NCBI GenBank assembly: GCA_028571685.1
Contig: CM053154.1
Location: forward strand, 13,300,001 to 13,364,000
Direction of reading: 5' to 3'
Origin: Heterohyrax brucei
Taxonomy: Eukaryota > Chordata > Mammalia > Hyracoidea > Procaviidae
DNA: 64,000 nucleotides
Shown here: positions 54,319-63,539 of the stretch, in pieces
Numbering within the stretch: position 1 is the first letter of the stretch
Layout of the letters: each line of letters starts with the position of its first letter
Made by a program: the position numbers and the translations under genes
Notes under the pieces: model-generated
Seen by the model: only the letters and a program-made list of their open reading frames with translations
Database searches by the model: none
Told to the model about the DNA's origin: nothing

Positions 54319-54442
54319 GAGGGGCTTGTTGGTCTAGTCTGTGGATTCTGGCCTCCTCTGGACCTACCCTGTCCAGGAGAATTGGATACTATAATGGGTC
54401 ACAAGACATGGGTCACAAGTCCTAGATGTGTAGATAAATAAC

Positions 54443-55393
54443 TGCTGGGGGCCAGTCTTGGCAGGGTCTGGGATCACGAAGGGATGGGTGGCGTTGGCAA
54501 AGAAGAAATGAATGAGACTCAGACAACCAGGAATCTGGAGGTCAGCAGCCTGTTAAGGCCTGTCTTTCTTTATTTTTTTTTATAATCGATGAGGTGACTT
54601 GATTTCACCCTGCTCTTTGACCACCGTAAGCTGTTGGCTAGTAAGAAACTGATACCTCATGGTCTCTTTTCATGTTAATCATTAGGGCCCTCTAGGTAAT
54701 GGCCTGAGACAAGTATATTGTGGTGATAATTAACAGTGAAAACAAAGTTATGCCTTGAGCTCAATCAGCTCTACCTATGCCTCAAGGTCAAAGGTGCAGG
54801 AAGGAGATTCATCTAAAGGTTATTATCTGACTGTCTCTATTTGTTCCTTCTTTGCTCTTGTTTTATCTCTTCCTGTGGGGACAGTAAGCATCCACTGTCC
54901 CCCTCTCTTAGACTGTTCTAAGAAGGATATTTCTTTAGTATTTACTCATTTGTCATACCAATTATAATAAACTTGGGAGCCTATCCATCTTCCTGATGCA
55001 GGGAGTGGGATGTCTATATCTAAGGGCTGTTTGGGGGGTCGTCCCTGGGGAGCTTCCCAGGGCCTTCCTGCAATCTTGTATTTCACATGTGGAGGGTGAT
55101 GTGCAGTTGGGGGAAGCCAGCGGGGCCAGGCCGGCCTCGGCATTCCCGGGCTGGGCGTGCCGTGTCGGAATTCATTAAGCTGAGGGGGTTGTAAAGCCCT
55201 ACTTAGAAGGCATCTTCCTTAATCCTTGTGCCGGGATATGAGAGTGTACTTTTGAGGAAGGTTTGATTAGGATGCAAAATATTATCAGGGAGAGTACAGC
55301 CAAAAATATGCCAAGGGTGAGATGCCTCCGCCTGCCATCACATAGGCATGTGGCTTTGCTTACAGGGGCTTCTGTGGGTGACAGGCCTTGGCA
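54443..55393 (-). mobile_element. probable class II (ERVK-like) endogenous retroviral solo LTR, antisense
   Basis: On minus the element ends ...ccctgccaagactggccccc agca, a U5 style typical of class II LTRs. Upstream of that lie a polyadenylation signal AATAAA (54569-54574, complement) and a TATA-like TATAAAA (54577-54583, complement). It is bounded by tg...ca and by identical 6-bp repeats aataac (54437-54442 and 55394-55399), the duplication length expected for this class. A second aataac at 55435-55440 allows an alternative right boundary about 40 bp further on. No internal viral sequence was seen next to it. Family assignment is inference. Confidence 0.5.
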
Positions 55394-55568
55394 AATAACA
55401 GAATGAAGAGACTAGGAAGCTTCCATGCCAGGCAAATAACTGCTTTACGGCACTCAGTCCCTCTCCTTCCTGCATCTGGAGATGGTTGCCAATGTTAGTG
55501 ACTCAGCTTTGAATCCTGCCTCCATGGACTCTGCACCTACATCATTTCCTACTACCTACCTTGTTTAA

Positions 55569-55725
55569 GGAAACCCTGGTGGCATAGCGGTCAAGTGCTG
55601 TGGCTGGTAATCCAAAGGTTCGCAGTTCAAGTCCACCAGTACTCCTTTGAATCTCTATGGGGCAGTTCTTCTCTGTCGTATAGGGTCTCTATGGGTTGGA
55701 ATCGAGTTGATGTCCATGGGTTCCC
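55569..55725 (+). repeat. AfroSINE
   Basis: ggaaaccctggtggcatagc head, gcagttcaagtccaccagta, tail gggttggaatcgagttgatg. The flanks ccttgtttaag and ccttgcttaag give an 11-bp target duplication with one mismatch. Confidence 0.94.
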
Positions 55726-55737
55726 TTGCTTAAGCAT

Positions 55738-56063
55738 CAGGTGTGAGTCTAACCATTTTGAAACTGTCTTCTAAAAATCGTATTGAAATGAGGGTAACCA
55801 TATGACCCATTACATGTTAATACAAATTAGCACATTTCTACTTTATCATCTAAAGGTGGGTTTATAGTTCTTGTGTATTTATAGTTCTTGTGTATTTATA
55901 GTTCTTGTGTATATGATCAGACATGTCTAATTTGGACTGCTTGTGGAAAAGGCAGCCTGGATTAGAGAAACATCTTATTTCTACTATTTTTAAAAACATA
56001 ATTCAAGTTTCCTAATTACTGATTCAGGTTCTTAACTGCATACCAACAAAATCTACTCTAAGT
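55738..56063. other. unassigned apart from a short tandem repeat
   Basis: It contains the 17-bp repeat at 55861-55911. Otherwise no recognised feature. Confidence 0.4.
55861..55911. repeat. 17-bp tandem repeat, three units
   Basis: tttatagttcttgtgta is repeated three times without change, followed by ta. This is a young local expansion. Confidence 0.96.
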
Positions 56064-56447
56064 ATAGTTATTACATGCTGCTAAGTTGGTTCTGATTCAC
56101 GGTGACCTTATGTGTAGGAGGATAAGATGTTGCCTAGTCCTGTGCCATCCTCTCTTATCTTTGCTATGCTACAGCCAATTGTTGTAGCTCCTCTGTCAAT
56201 TCATCTCATTGAGGGTCTTCTCTTTGGCTGACCCTTTGCCAAGCATGATGTCATTCCCCAGGGACTGGTCTTCCTGATAACAAGTCCAAAGTAAGTGAGA
56301 TAAGCTCTTTTCTTCACTTGAAGTATTGGAATTCTGGAGAAGAGTACTTGGGAAGAATACTGAATATACCTGGACTGCCAGAAGAATGAACAAATATGCC
56401 TTGGAATAAGTACAGCTAGGATGCTCCTTAGAAGTGAGGATTATTTA
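56064..56447 (-). mobile_element. RTE-class LINE 3' end with inverted 5' part
   Basis: 56064-56300 reads as the antisense RTE 3' end (gctgctaagttggttctgat; ccaagcatgatgtcattccc; aacaagtccaaagtaagtga). 56325-56447 reads in the opposite, sense, direction (aagaatactgaatatacctg; actgccagaagaatgaacaa; ctaggatgctccttagaagt). In an intact RTE these two pieces are neighbours in one strand, so the 5' part has been flipped. No open frame survives. Confidence 0.8.
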
Positions 56448-57122
56448 TGTAGAAATCATTTCTTAGAGAATCTAACTTGCCAACAGACGGTATGGTAGAA
56501 CTGGGCCACCAAGGGTCCAGCTGCCTCTCCACAGTCAGAAAGCTGCTGAATGAGGATCCTGCCTGCTCCAGCCTCTGTCTCCAGAACTGTACCATCTCCT
56601 CTAGGATCCATACTAGGAAAATAAAAGCTCTACATCTCTCTTCCTAGAATATTCCACCCCAAATCCAAGTCTATGCAATCCCCTTTTCTCACCATGAATC
56701 AAGGTCTTGTGTCGGTACATGGTGACTACTGAACTAAAAGCACACATAGAACTCTAGCTGCAAGGGAGTCCTGAGTGTCTGAGCTTTTTAGCCTCTGTGC
56801 AGGAACAGATGTTGGATGAGAATCCTTTGTGTTTGGATTTCCTGTAATACCTCACATAGAGAGGGTGCTTGGTACATGTTGGCTCAAAAGGACTGTGTGT
56901 TGCAGTGTAGGAGGCTTTTTAGGTGTGGGAAGAGACACGGCCAAATGGAGTGTGTGTGTGTGAGAGAGAGAGATAACAGGAGGTACTGAACTGGGCAGAA
57001 GCCAACTGACCCTAATTCATGAAGGTTGAATAGTTCTGAGTAAGTCACTTATCTGGGTATCATTTTCTTTGTCAGGTGACGGGATTGGACTAAAGAATCT
57101 TGAAGTTCCCTTCCACTTTGAA
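56448..57122. other. no gene recognised; short GT/GA run
   Basis: A tgtgtgtgtgtgagagagag run lies at about 56951-56972. No other feature recognised. Confidence 0.4.
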
Positions 57123-57139
57123 GAGTCCATCACCCTTTG

Positions 57140-57582
57140 GTATTTTTGATTTCTGCTGGATCTGTTGTGACAACTGCCCTCTCATTTCTTATTTGGGTTA
57201 TTTTTTTCCTTTCCTGTTTTTCTTCAGTAAGTTTAGCCAGTGGTTTGTCAATTTTGTTGATCTTTTCAAAAATTCAACTTTTGGTCTTTTCAGTTTTTTC
57301 AATTGTTCTTCTATTCTCTAATTTGTTCAGTTCTGGTCTGATGTGTTCTTCTGGTGCCTGAGGGGTTCCTCTGTTGTTCTCTCTACTTGTTCAAGCTGTA
57401 GGGTCAGTTCTTTGATTTGGTTTCTTTCTTCCTTCCAGATATGTGCATTTATGGAGATAAACTGACCTCTGAGCACTGCTTTGGCTGTATCCCATAGGCT
57501 CTGGTAGGAAGTGTTTTTGTTCTCATTAGAATCCATAAATTTCTTTATTTCATCCTTGATTTCTTCTATAACCCATGGCTTT
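57140..57582 (-). pseudogene. tail-less internal L1 ORF2 fragment with target duplication
   Basis: On minus it encodes the ORF2 segment between endonuclease and RT: PWVIEEIKDEIKKFMDSNEN, SLWDTAKAVLRGQFISINAH and WKEERNQIKELTLQLEQVER. The longest open piece is 57327-57620, which extends into host flank at its start. No L1 3' end or poly(A) exists. It is flanked by exact 17-bp direct repeats gagtccatcaccctttg (57123-57139 and 57583-57599). Its 3' boundary falls at an internal A-rich motif (gaaatcaaaaatac on minus). Confidence 0.9.
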
Positions 57583-57599
57583 GAGTCCATCACCCTTTG

Positions 57600-58941
57600 A
57601 AAGATGAAATTGAGATGCAAAGAAGAAATAATGAAGTCAATGAAGGATGTTTTCTTTTTTTTTTATTTACTGATGTATGTATACTGCTCTAAAAGACTCT
57701 AAGGAGATGAGTAATCTTTATGAATTTTCAGATCATATATGACACCCATGCATATCTTTCTCTGGGGAAAAGAGGCTGTTTTTTTAAAAGTATATGCCAC
57801 AGGAACAGCCAGTGAAATTTCTTTCTGTTACTACTGTTAACCTATTGCAAAAATCACTCCACTTTGAGAGTTCTGGATATCTTGTGCCATTAAGCTGAAT
57901 AAAACATGTAAAGAAAATAAGACTTGGGGACATGGTGTCACACATGCCCTGGAAGATCCCATCGTGGAGATTTAATTTTGCTTCTAATTTTGGGGTTTTA
58001 TAGACAGGATTATATCTCTCAGGCAGAGAAAGTCATTAATCAAGAAAGGGGCCTCTTAATCCTTCTCCCAGTTTTAATAAGACACTGTAAAATGCATTTC
58101 CCTTATGAATGTCGAGTATCAGTTAGGCATGATTAGCACACATTGTGGCAGGTTAGATGTTGTACTGTGTCACTGGTTACTCACCAGCCTAATGTCATCA
58201 GACGATCACAGGGCAGAAGGTGACCTAGGTGGCTTTCTGCCTCCTTCAAATTGCAGGCCCACAAGTAAGGATTGAAGACTATCAGTGCCAGGGCCTGGAC
58301 AAGGGTGTATGTGATAGTTTCTTAGAAATTAGGACCTAGATGCTTGAGTTGTCCTTAAGCAGAATTGCCCAAGTAGATATGAGGGTGATGTCCCATAAAC
58401 AGTGTGTTCCAGTGTATGGATGGTGCCCTCCGTTGCTGAGGTCAAAACTTCACACCAGGTGGTGGCAGAGTGTTGCTCAAGAACTGGGAGTCTTCCTCCC
58501 TCACTCTCTTGCTCTGCCACCTTCTCCTTCCTTGTGTTGGTGGCTGTGTCAATAAGAGATGGCTGTACAAGAAACAGCTCCTGTTTGAAAGGAGCCCAAG
58601 GAGTAGGCATGACGTATACTGAGCTGGTCAGTTATTGGCTTGGGGGCACTCAGATGTGTACTCAGTTGGCTCACTCATTTGTGAGGTGGCTGGAGGTTGC
58701 CTGATGCAGGCTGAGCACCGCTGGAGCGATAACTCCTTCTGGTGCCTTTGGTCCTGGAGTTAAGGCTGAGAACATCTTTGGGGCCCATTATTCTGCCTCC
58801 TACAGTGGGTGTCTGATTCAGGGGTTTCTACAGCATCCAAGTGATCACCTGGTTACAGGGTGCAGGGGATGGGCCAGCTCTGCAAGCCTGCCCTCTTCAA
58901 CTGGGGAAGCTGTGTGTTTACTGCAGACTGTGCTGTGGAAT
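57600..58941. other. single-copy-looking DNA, no gene recognised
   Basis: About 1.3 kb. Overlapping frames on both strands at 58329-58704 carry no recognisable features. No repeat family identified. Confidence 0.4.
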
Positions 58942-59101
58942 GGAAACCCTGGTGTCGTAGTAGGTTAACTGCTAACCAAAAAGTTAGCAGTTCGAATCCA
59001 CCAGGTGCTCCTTGGAAGCTCTGTGGAGCAGTTCTGCTCTGCCTCACAGGGTTGCTATGAGTTGGAATCGACTCGAAAGCACTGGGTTTGATTTTTGGTT
59101 T
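58942..59101 (+). repeat. AfroSINE, well preserved
   Basis: ggaaaccctggtgtcgtagt head, intact box B region gcagttcgaatccaccaggt, and tail gagttggaatcgactcgaaa. It is among the least diverged copies here. Confidence 0.95.
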
Positions 59102-59315
59102 TATACTATATTTCATTTGGAAAAAAAAAAGTTTGAAAACCACTGATTTCATACAGTCCCATCAGAGTGAGTCCAAAGAGGAAAGGTGATTCTCCCAGTA
59201 GTGAACAGCAAATAATGGCAGGTCAAGTGCTAATCTCGGGTGTCCTGTCCCTCGGTGAGGTGCTTGTCCACCTGCCCCTCTCAGCGGTAGAGCAAAAGCC
59301 AAATGAAATCAGTAT

Positions 59316-59346
59316 ACATGTGTGCGTGTGCGTGTGTGTGTATATG
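59316..59346 (+). repeat. GT microsatellite, interrupted
   Basis: tgtgtgcgtgtgcgtgtgtg followed by tgtatatg; an imperfect GT run. Confidence 0.85.
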
Positions 59347-59540
59347 TCCTCATTCATCTTCACAATCATCTTGAATGCAAGTGGGATGGCCCTGTGTTCT
59401 GCCTTTTTGTGAAAAGGGCCATGCCTAGTGAGGACAGATAAGTCCCTGGTGTGCCACCAGAGACTTATTGCCAGAGAAGGGATGAGAACCTGGGCTGAGG
59501 TCTTTATACAAGCCCATCACGCTATACCAGCGTTCTCTCT
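59347..59540 (-). mobile_element. MIR, antisense
   Basis: cattcatcttcacaatcatc, gagaagggatgagaacctgg and aagcccatcacgctatacca follow the antisense MIR order. The middle is altered. Confidence 0.55.
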
Positions 59541-59559
59541 CCTGTCCCCACCTTGAGCG

Positions 59560-59960
59560 CCTGGTTAATTGAAATCGGTATCAAGTCAGATGCTCAGCTG
59601 CCTTCCCACTTCAGGGCTTCTGAGCCAGAGATTGTCATTAAATTAACTGTGAATGGTTTCTGTGTGGGGCTGTAAGGCAGTGACGCAGGGGACGTGGTGG
59701 GCCAGGGAGCTGGCGCTGCTCCCCCAGCCCTGGCCTAACCGCTGTTACCCCCAGTGCCTGGAGATTGGTAATTCAATCAGGACACACTGCCTCTCAGCTT
59801 TGTAGCCAGACACACTGTCCACCCGCCCAGCAGCCAGACAGATTTTTGAAATGGAACAATTAAATCTAGAGTGAGCTGTCTGAACTGATTTTTCCCTTCC
59901 TCCTCAGCCAGTTCTGCAAACCCTCTTCCCAGCATTGTCTTCATTAGTGACAGAGTCATC
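59560..59960. promoter_or_regulatory. repeat-free block with homeobox-like motifs
   Basis: The block has no transposon and several TAATT/ATTA-containing sites: ggttaattgaaatc, cattaaattaactg, ggtaattcaatca, acaattaaatct. The GC is balanced and a CpG occurs in gtgacgcagg. This is a candidate conserved non-coding element by composition only. Confidence 0.3.
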
Positions 59961-60485
59961 CTGGACAGGCTTCAAATGGCTGGCTCCACACTGTGTCCTC
60001 TGCGTCCTAAAATGCCAGCTCTGCTTATGTCTGTATCTGCCCTTTCTTGGTGTCCCCAAAGTCAAAAACCATGTTACCTGCAGCCTGATTCCAGGGACAA
60101 GCAGGTGTCCCAGCCATGCAGCTGATCAAGGTACAGCTCTGTGGGGGTGTGGTTCCCTTTGAGCTGGATGTGACTGGCACCCCCTGGAGTTCTTCAGGAT
60201 AGTGTGTAACTCAGGCCAGAAGGAAGGGTTGTGTTTGTGTTCTGACTCCCTTGTGTCTTTCCCATGGTGAGGATGGGGTGGAGGGAGGAAGAATGATTTC
60301 CTCCAGGGGATGAACATGCTCCCTTTTATGAGTTGCCTCCATCAGATCAACAAAACCAGGGTGGTATGCCTCCCCCCACTTCAAGGTCTAACATGTTGAG
60401 TGCGAAGAGGAGGGAGGAGAAGAATGAGGGAGACAGGAATCTGGAAGAGGCTCTCGCTAACGTTCTCTTGTAGCTTCCTAAGTCA
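59961..60485. other. no gene recognised
   Basis: Short overlapping frames on both strands only; no repeat recognised. Confidence 0.35.
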
Positions 60486-61272
60486 ATTGAATGCTTGATG
60501 GTGAAAAAAGGTATTTGCAATAAAGAAGTCACTGGTCTTGCAACATTCTATCATGTGATCTCCAGCGTCATTTCTGTCTTGAAGACTGTATTTTCCAACT
60601 GCCAATTCTTTGGTTTCAGCTTTCGCGTTCCAATCACCAGTAATTATCAGTGCATCTTGATTGCATGTTTGATCAATTTCAGGCTTCAGTAATTGGTAAA
60701 CATCTTCAATTTCCTCTTTGGCTTTAGTGGTTGGTACATAAATTTGAATAACAGTTGTATTAAGTGGTCTTCCTTGTACGCTTATAGATATTATCCTATC
60801 ACTGGCAGCATTATAGTAGATCTTGGAATGTCCTTTTATATGATAAACACGATGCCATTCCTCTTCAGTTTGTCATTCCCAGCACAGTAGACTGCCCAAT
60901 TCAAAATGGCCAATACCAGTCCATTTCAGATGACTAATACCTAGGGTATCAATGTTTATGCATTCTGTTCCATTTTTTCTGGAAACCCTGGTGGCAGTAG
61001 TGGTTAAGTGCTATGGCTGACAACCAAAAGGTCAGCAGTTCGAATGTGCCAGGCACTCCTTGGAAACCCTGTGGAGCAGTTCTACTCTGTCTTCTAAGGT
61101 CAGTATGAGTAGGAGTCAACTTGACAACAGTGGGTTTGGTTCGGTTCGATTCATTTTTTAGTGACTTTCAATTTTCTTGGACCCATGTTTCATATATTCC
61201 ACGTTTCCATTACTAATGGACATTTGCAGCTGTTTTTTTCTCATTTTGAGTTGTGCCTCATCAGCTGAGTGC
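60486..61272 (-). mobile_element. RTE-class LINE 5' part with endonuclease remnant, split by AfroSINE
   Basis: 60486-60980 and 61153-61272 form one antisense RTE piece. Read on minus around 60600-60660 it encodes QDALIITGDWNAKAETKELA, the RTE apurinic-endonuclease motif GDWNAK (the counterpart of GDFN in L1). Upstream on minus comes the linker to the 5' UTR (cattttgagttgtgcctcat on +). It covers the region deleted from the copy at 29438-31462. Frames are broken. Confidence 0.82.
60981..61152 (+). repeat. AfroSINE inside RTE
   Basis: ggaaaccctggtggcagtag head, intact gcagttcgaatgtgccaggc, tail gagtaggagtcaacttgaca, then a ggtttggttcggttcgatt run. Flanks cattttttct and cattttttag are the target duplication. 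Confidence 0.94.
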
Positions 61273-61395
61273 CTTTCCCCTAAGATCAGAAACAAGGAAA
61301 GGATGTCTGTTGTTACCACTCTTATTCATTATAGATATTCTAGCCGCTGCAAAGAGGCAAGAAAAGGAGATAAAGAGCATGCCAGTTGGAAAATA

Positions 61396-61954
61396 AGAGG
61401 TCTGGTAATTAAGTTGGTGAACTTGATTGTTTTGAGTGCTGGCATATCTCATTGCTGAATATCACTATGATCACCTTTGAAGTACTCCCCTTGGGAAGCT
61501 ATGCACCGATGCGAGTACCTAGTCCACCCTTCAAAGCAGTTTTGAAACTTTCTGGAATAGCCATTGTGCATGGTGGTGCAGTGGCAAGTTCATTAACTTA
61601 ATTGTCTAGTTGTCCGTGAAGGAGTTTTTAGCCAGTAAACAAATAACTCTATTGGAATACTCTCCCTACTCACCTGATCTGGCCCGCAGTGACTTTTTTC
61701 CGTATCTGAAGTTAAAGGAACTGTTGAAAGGAAGATATTTTGATGACATTCAGGACATCAAAGGTAACATGACGACAGCTCTGCTACTCATTCCAGAAAG
61801 AGTTGTAAAATTGCTTTAAAGAATGGACTGGGCACCGGCATCGGTGCATAGCTTCCCAAGGGGAGTCCTTCGAAGGTGACCGCAGTGATATTCAGCAACG
61901 AGGTATGTGGTGCTTTTTCTGGGAAGAGTTCACGAACTTAATTGTCAGTCCTCA
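61396..61954 (+). mobile_element. mariner-type DNA transposon, internally rearranged fold-back copy
   Basis: It is flanked by TA (61394-61395, 61955-61956). The termini agaggtctggtaattaagtt and, inverted, tgaggactgacaattaagtt match. The inverted similarity continues inward for about 165 bp (left 61396-61560, right 61788-61954), sharing tccccttgggaagctatgca. A further terminal-like motif, caagttcattaacttaattg, lies at 61584-61603. An intact mariner is about 1.3 kb with short terminal repeats, so this copy has lost its 5' half and gained an inverted copy of its 3' end. Confidence 0.88.
61607..61819 (+). pseudogene. mariner transposase C-terminal remnant
   Basis: The frame reads SVKEFLASKQITLLEYSPYS followed by PDLARSDFFPYLKLKELLKG and RYFDDIQDIKGNMTTALLLI. 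The YSPDL..SDFF motif holds the third catalytic Asp of the D,D34D triad. The first two Asp residues and the DNA-binding domain are absent, so no transposase can be made. Confidence 0.9.
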
Positions 61955-62044
61955 TAGGAATAAAACTGTCTCTATTTGCAGATTATGACGTCTTAGGATC
62001 CAGGGCGGGAGGGGAGGGCTGACAACACACAACAAAAGCTGAGA

Positions 62045-62202
62045 AAGCCACTACTCTTGAGTCGATTCTGACTCATGGCAACCCTACAGGTCAGAGTAGA
62101 ACTGGCCCACAGAGTTTCTAAGGAGCCCCTGGAGGATTTGAACTGCCTACCTTTTGGTTAGCAGCCATAGCACCGAACCACTACGCCACCAGGGTTTCCA
62201 AA
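62045..62202 (-). repeat. AfroSINE, antisense
   Basis: cttgagtcgattctgactca, gtagaactggcccacagagt, ggatttgaactgcctacctt and accactacgccaccagggtt; complete and lightly diverged. Confidence 0.95.
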
Positions 62203-62261
62203 CAGAAGGAGGTTATTCCACAAGACCTGGGCACGTAACTCGTGGGCCCAAGGACAGCACT

Positions 62262-62480
62262 TGGCGTGGAGTTGTGGTGAACTCTCCACTCATGGTGACC
62301 CCACGCACAACGGAACAAAATGCTGCTTGGTCCTGTGCCATCTCCGTGATTGGCTGTGGCTGGGACAGCTGTGGTGCATGGGATTTTCACTGGCTGATTT
62401 CTGAAAGTAGATCACCAGGCCTTTCTTTCTAGTCCATCTTAGTCTGGAAGCTCCACTGAAAGTTTTTCAAGATGGTAACC
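62262..62480 (-). repeat. tRNA-Gly-headed SINE / RTE-derived element, antisense, truncated
   Basis: ggtgaactctccactcatgg, ggattttcactggctgattt, gaaagtagatcaccaggcct and ctagtccatcttagtctgga parallel 33780-34185. The tRNA-like head is missing. Confidence 0.7.
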
Positions 62481-63130
62481 TAGCCCTTGGCATGGGTGCT
62501 GGCTGCAAAGACTGGAGCAGACAAAGGTCCCGTGTCTGTCAGTCAAGACTGACCACCGCAGTGGGCAGGAGCCTCTGCCTACGGCTTGGGTGCGTAAGAA
62601 ATACCCCACTCCTGCTCTAAAACCTCATTTGCTCTGACCATAAGTCCTTCATTCTGCTGCGCTGGTGGGAATTCAAGTTTTGATTAGGGTCCTTTCTCTG
62701 GCCCATGGATGAGTACACGTCCCAGGCATCTTAGAGCTGCCTGTGCTTGGGCCATGGCCACTTTCTGGGGCTTCTCCCAGTCGCTCCCCTCCTGTGACTC
62801 TGGGTCTCTACTGAGAGCTGGCAGCCCTCTGCCTTCTTCCCAGGCTCGGAAGAACTTCCCCTTCAGTTTCTCTCTCTTCAAGGATTCCCACTTCTATCTT
62901 TTCACTTCCTGGGTTATGATCTGACGCTTGTGCAAAAGCCAAGGGGGAGGGATTGTCTGCAAGCAATCTCTTTCAGGCCCTGGGTGCAGACATTTCCTTT
63001 GAGCCAAGAGGGTTACCCAGGCTCAAGCACTTTCCTGGAGGGTGGGGTGGGGGTGGTAGAGAAAAATGCAGCAAGAACAGAGTGCAGGAAATGACCTGTC
63101 ACCCAGGCTTCATGCATTCAGGGCAGATTA
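62481..63130. other. no gene recognised
   Basis: Frames on both strands at 62684-62924 are mutual shadows in GC-rich DNA. No repeat was recognised. Confidence 0.35.
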
Positions 63131-63450
63131 CTGTTGTTAGTTGTCATCAAGTTGACTCAGACTCCTGGTGACCCCAAATGTGCAGAGTAGAACTGCTCCA
63201 CAGGGCTCTTAAGGCTCTGACCTTTCAGAAGTCAATTGCCAGTGCCATTGAGTCACTTATGACTCATAGCAACCCTATAGGACAGAGTAGAACTGCCCCA
63301 TAGAGTTTCCAAAGAGAGGCTGGTGAATTCGAACTGCTGACTTTTTGGTTGGACGCTGTAGCAGTTACGTACTTCTGGGTGGGTTGAAACCAGCAACCCT
63401 GTGTTAGTATTCCAGTTCTTACCTGTTTGTGTCACCCTGGGATTCCCCGG
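63131..63450 (-). repeat. AfroSINE long form, antisense, split by another AfroSINE
   Basis: The left part 63131-63235 (gttgtcatcaagttgactca; gctctgacctttcagaagtc) and right part 63369-63450 (cttctgggtgggttgaaacc; tgtgtcaccctgggattccc) join as one long-form copy. The short-form copy at 63238-63368 was inserted later, giving a relative age for the two subfamilies. Confidence 0.82.
63238..63368 (-). repeat. AfroSINE short form nested in long form
   Basis: gccattgagtcacttatgac, gtagaactgccccatagagt and gaattcgaactgctgacttt are present. The tRNA head end is shortened (acgctgtagcagtta). Confidence 0.85.
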
Positions 63451-63493
63451 GGCCTTTGGTAGGAATTCATAGATCTGTGTTGATTAATAATGC

Positions 63494-63499
63494 GCACAC

Positions 63500-63530
<31 letters not shown>

Positions 63531-63532
63531 AA
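63494..63532. repeat. CA microsatellite
   Basis: gcacacacacgcacacacac continues as an uninterrupted CA run to 63532. It is likely length-polymorphic. Confidence 0.97.
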
Positions 63533-63539
63533 TCTCCTG

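Larger units (their letters stand above)
61277..61996 (+). mobile_element. L1 ORF2 relic split by a mariner
   Basis: 61277-61395 (agatcagaaacaaggaaagg; ggcaagaaaaggagataaag) and 61957-61996 (ggaataaaactgtctctatttgcagatta) join as the L1 RT segment around [17 protein letters not shown]...KLSLFAD. It is diverged and frameshifted. The DNA transposon inserted at a TA within it. Confidence 0.7.

Noticed and set aside
63494-63532. CRISPR-like or regulatory array
   Set aside because: It is a simple CA microsatellite in a vertebrate genome.
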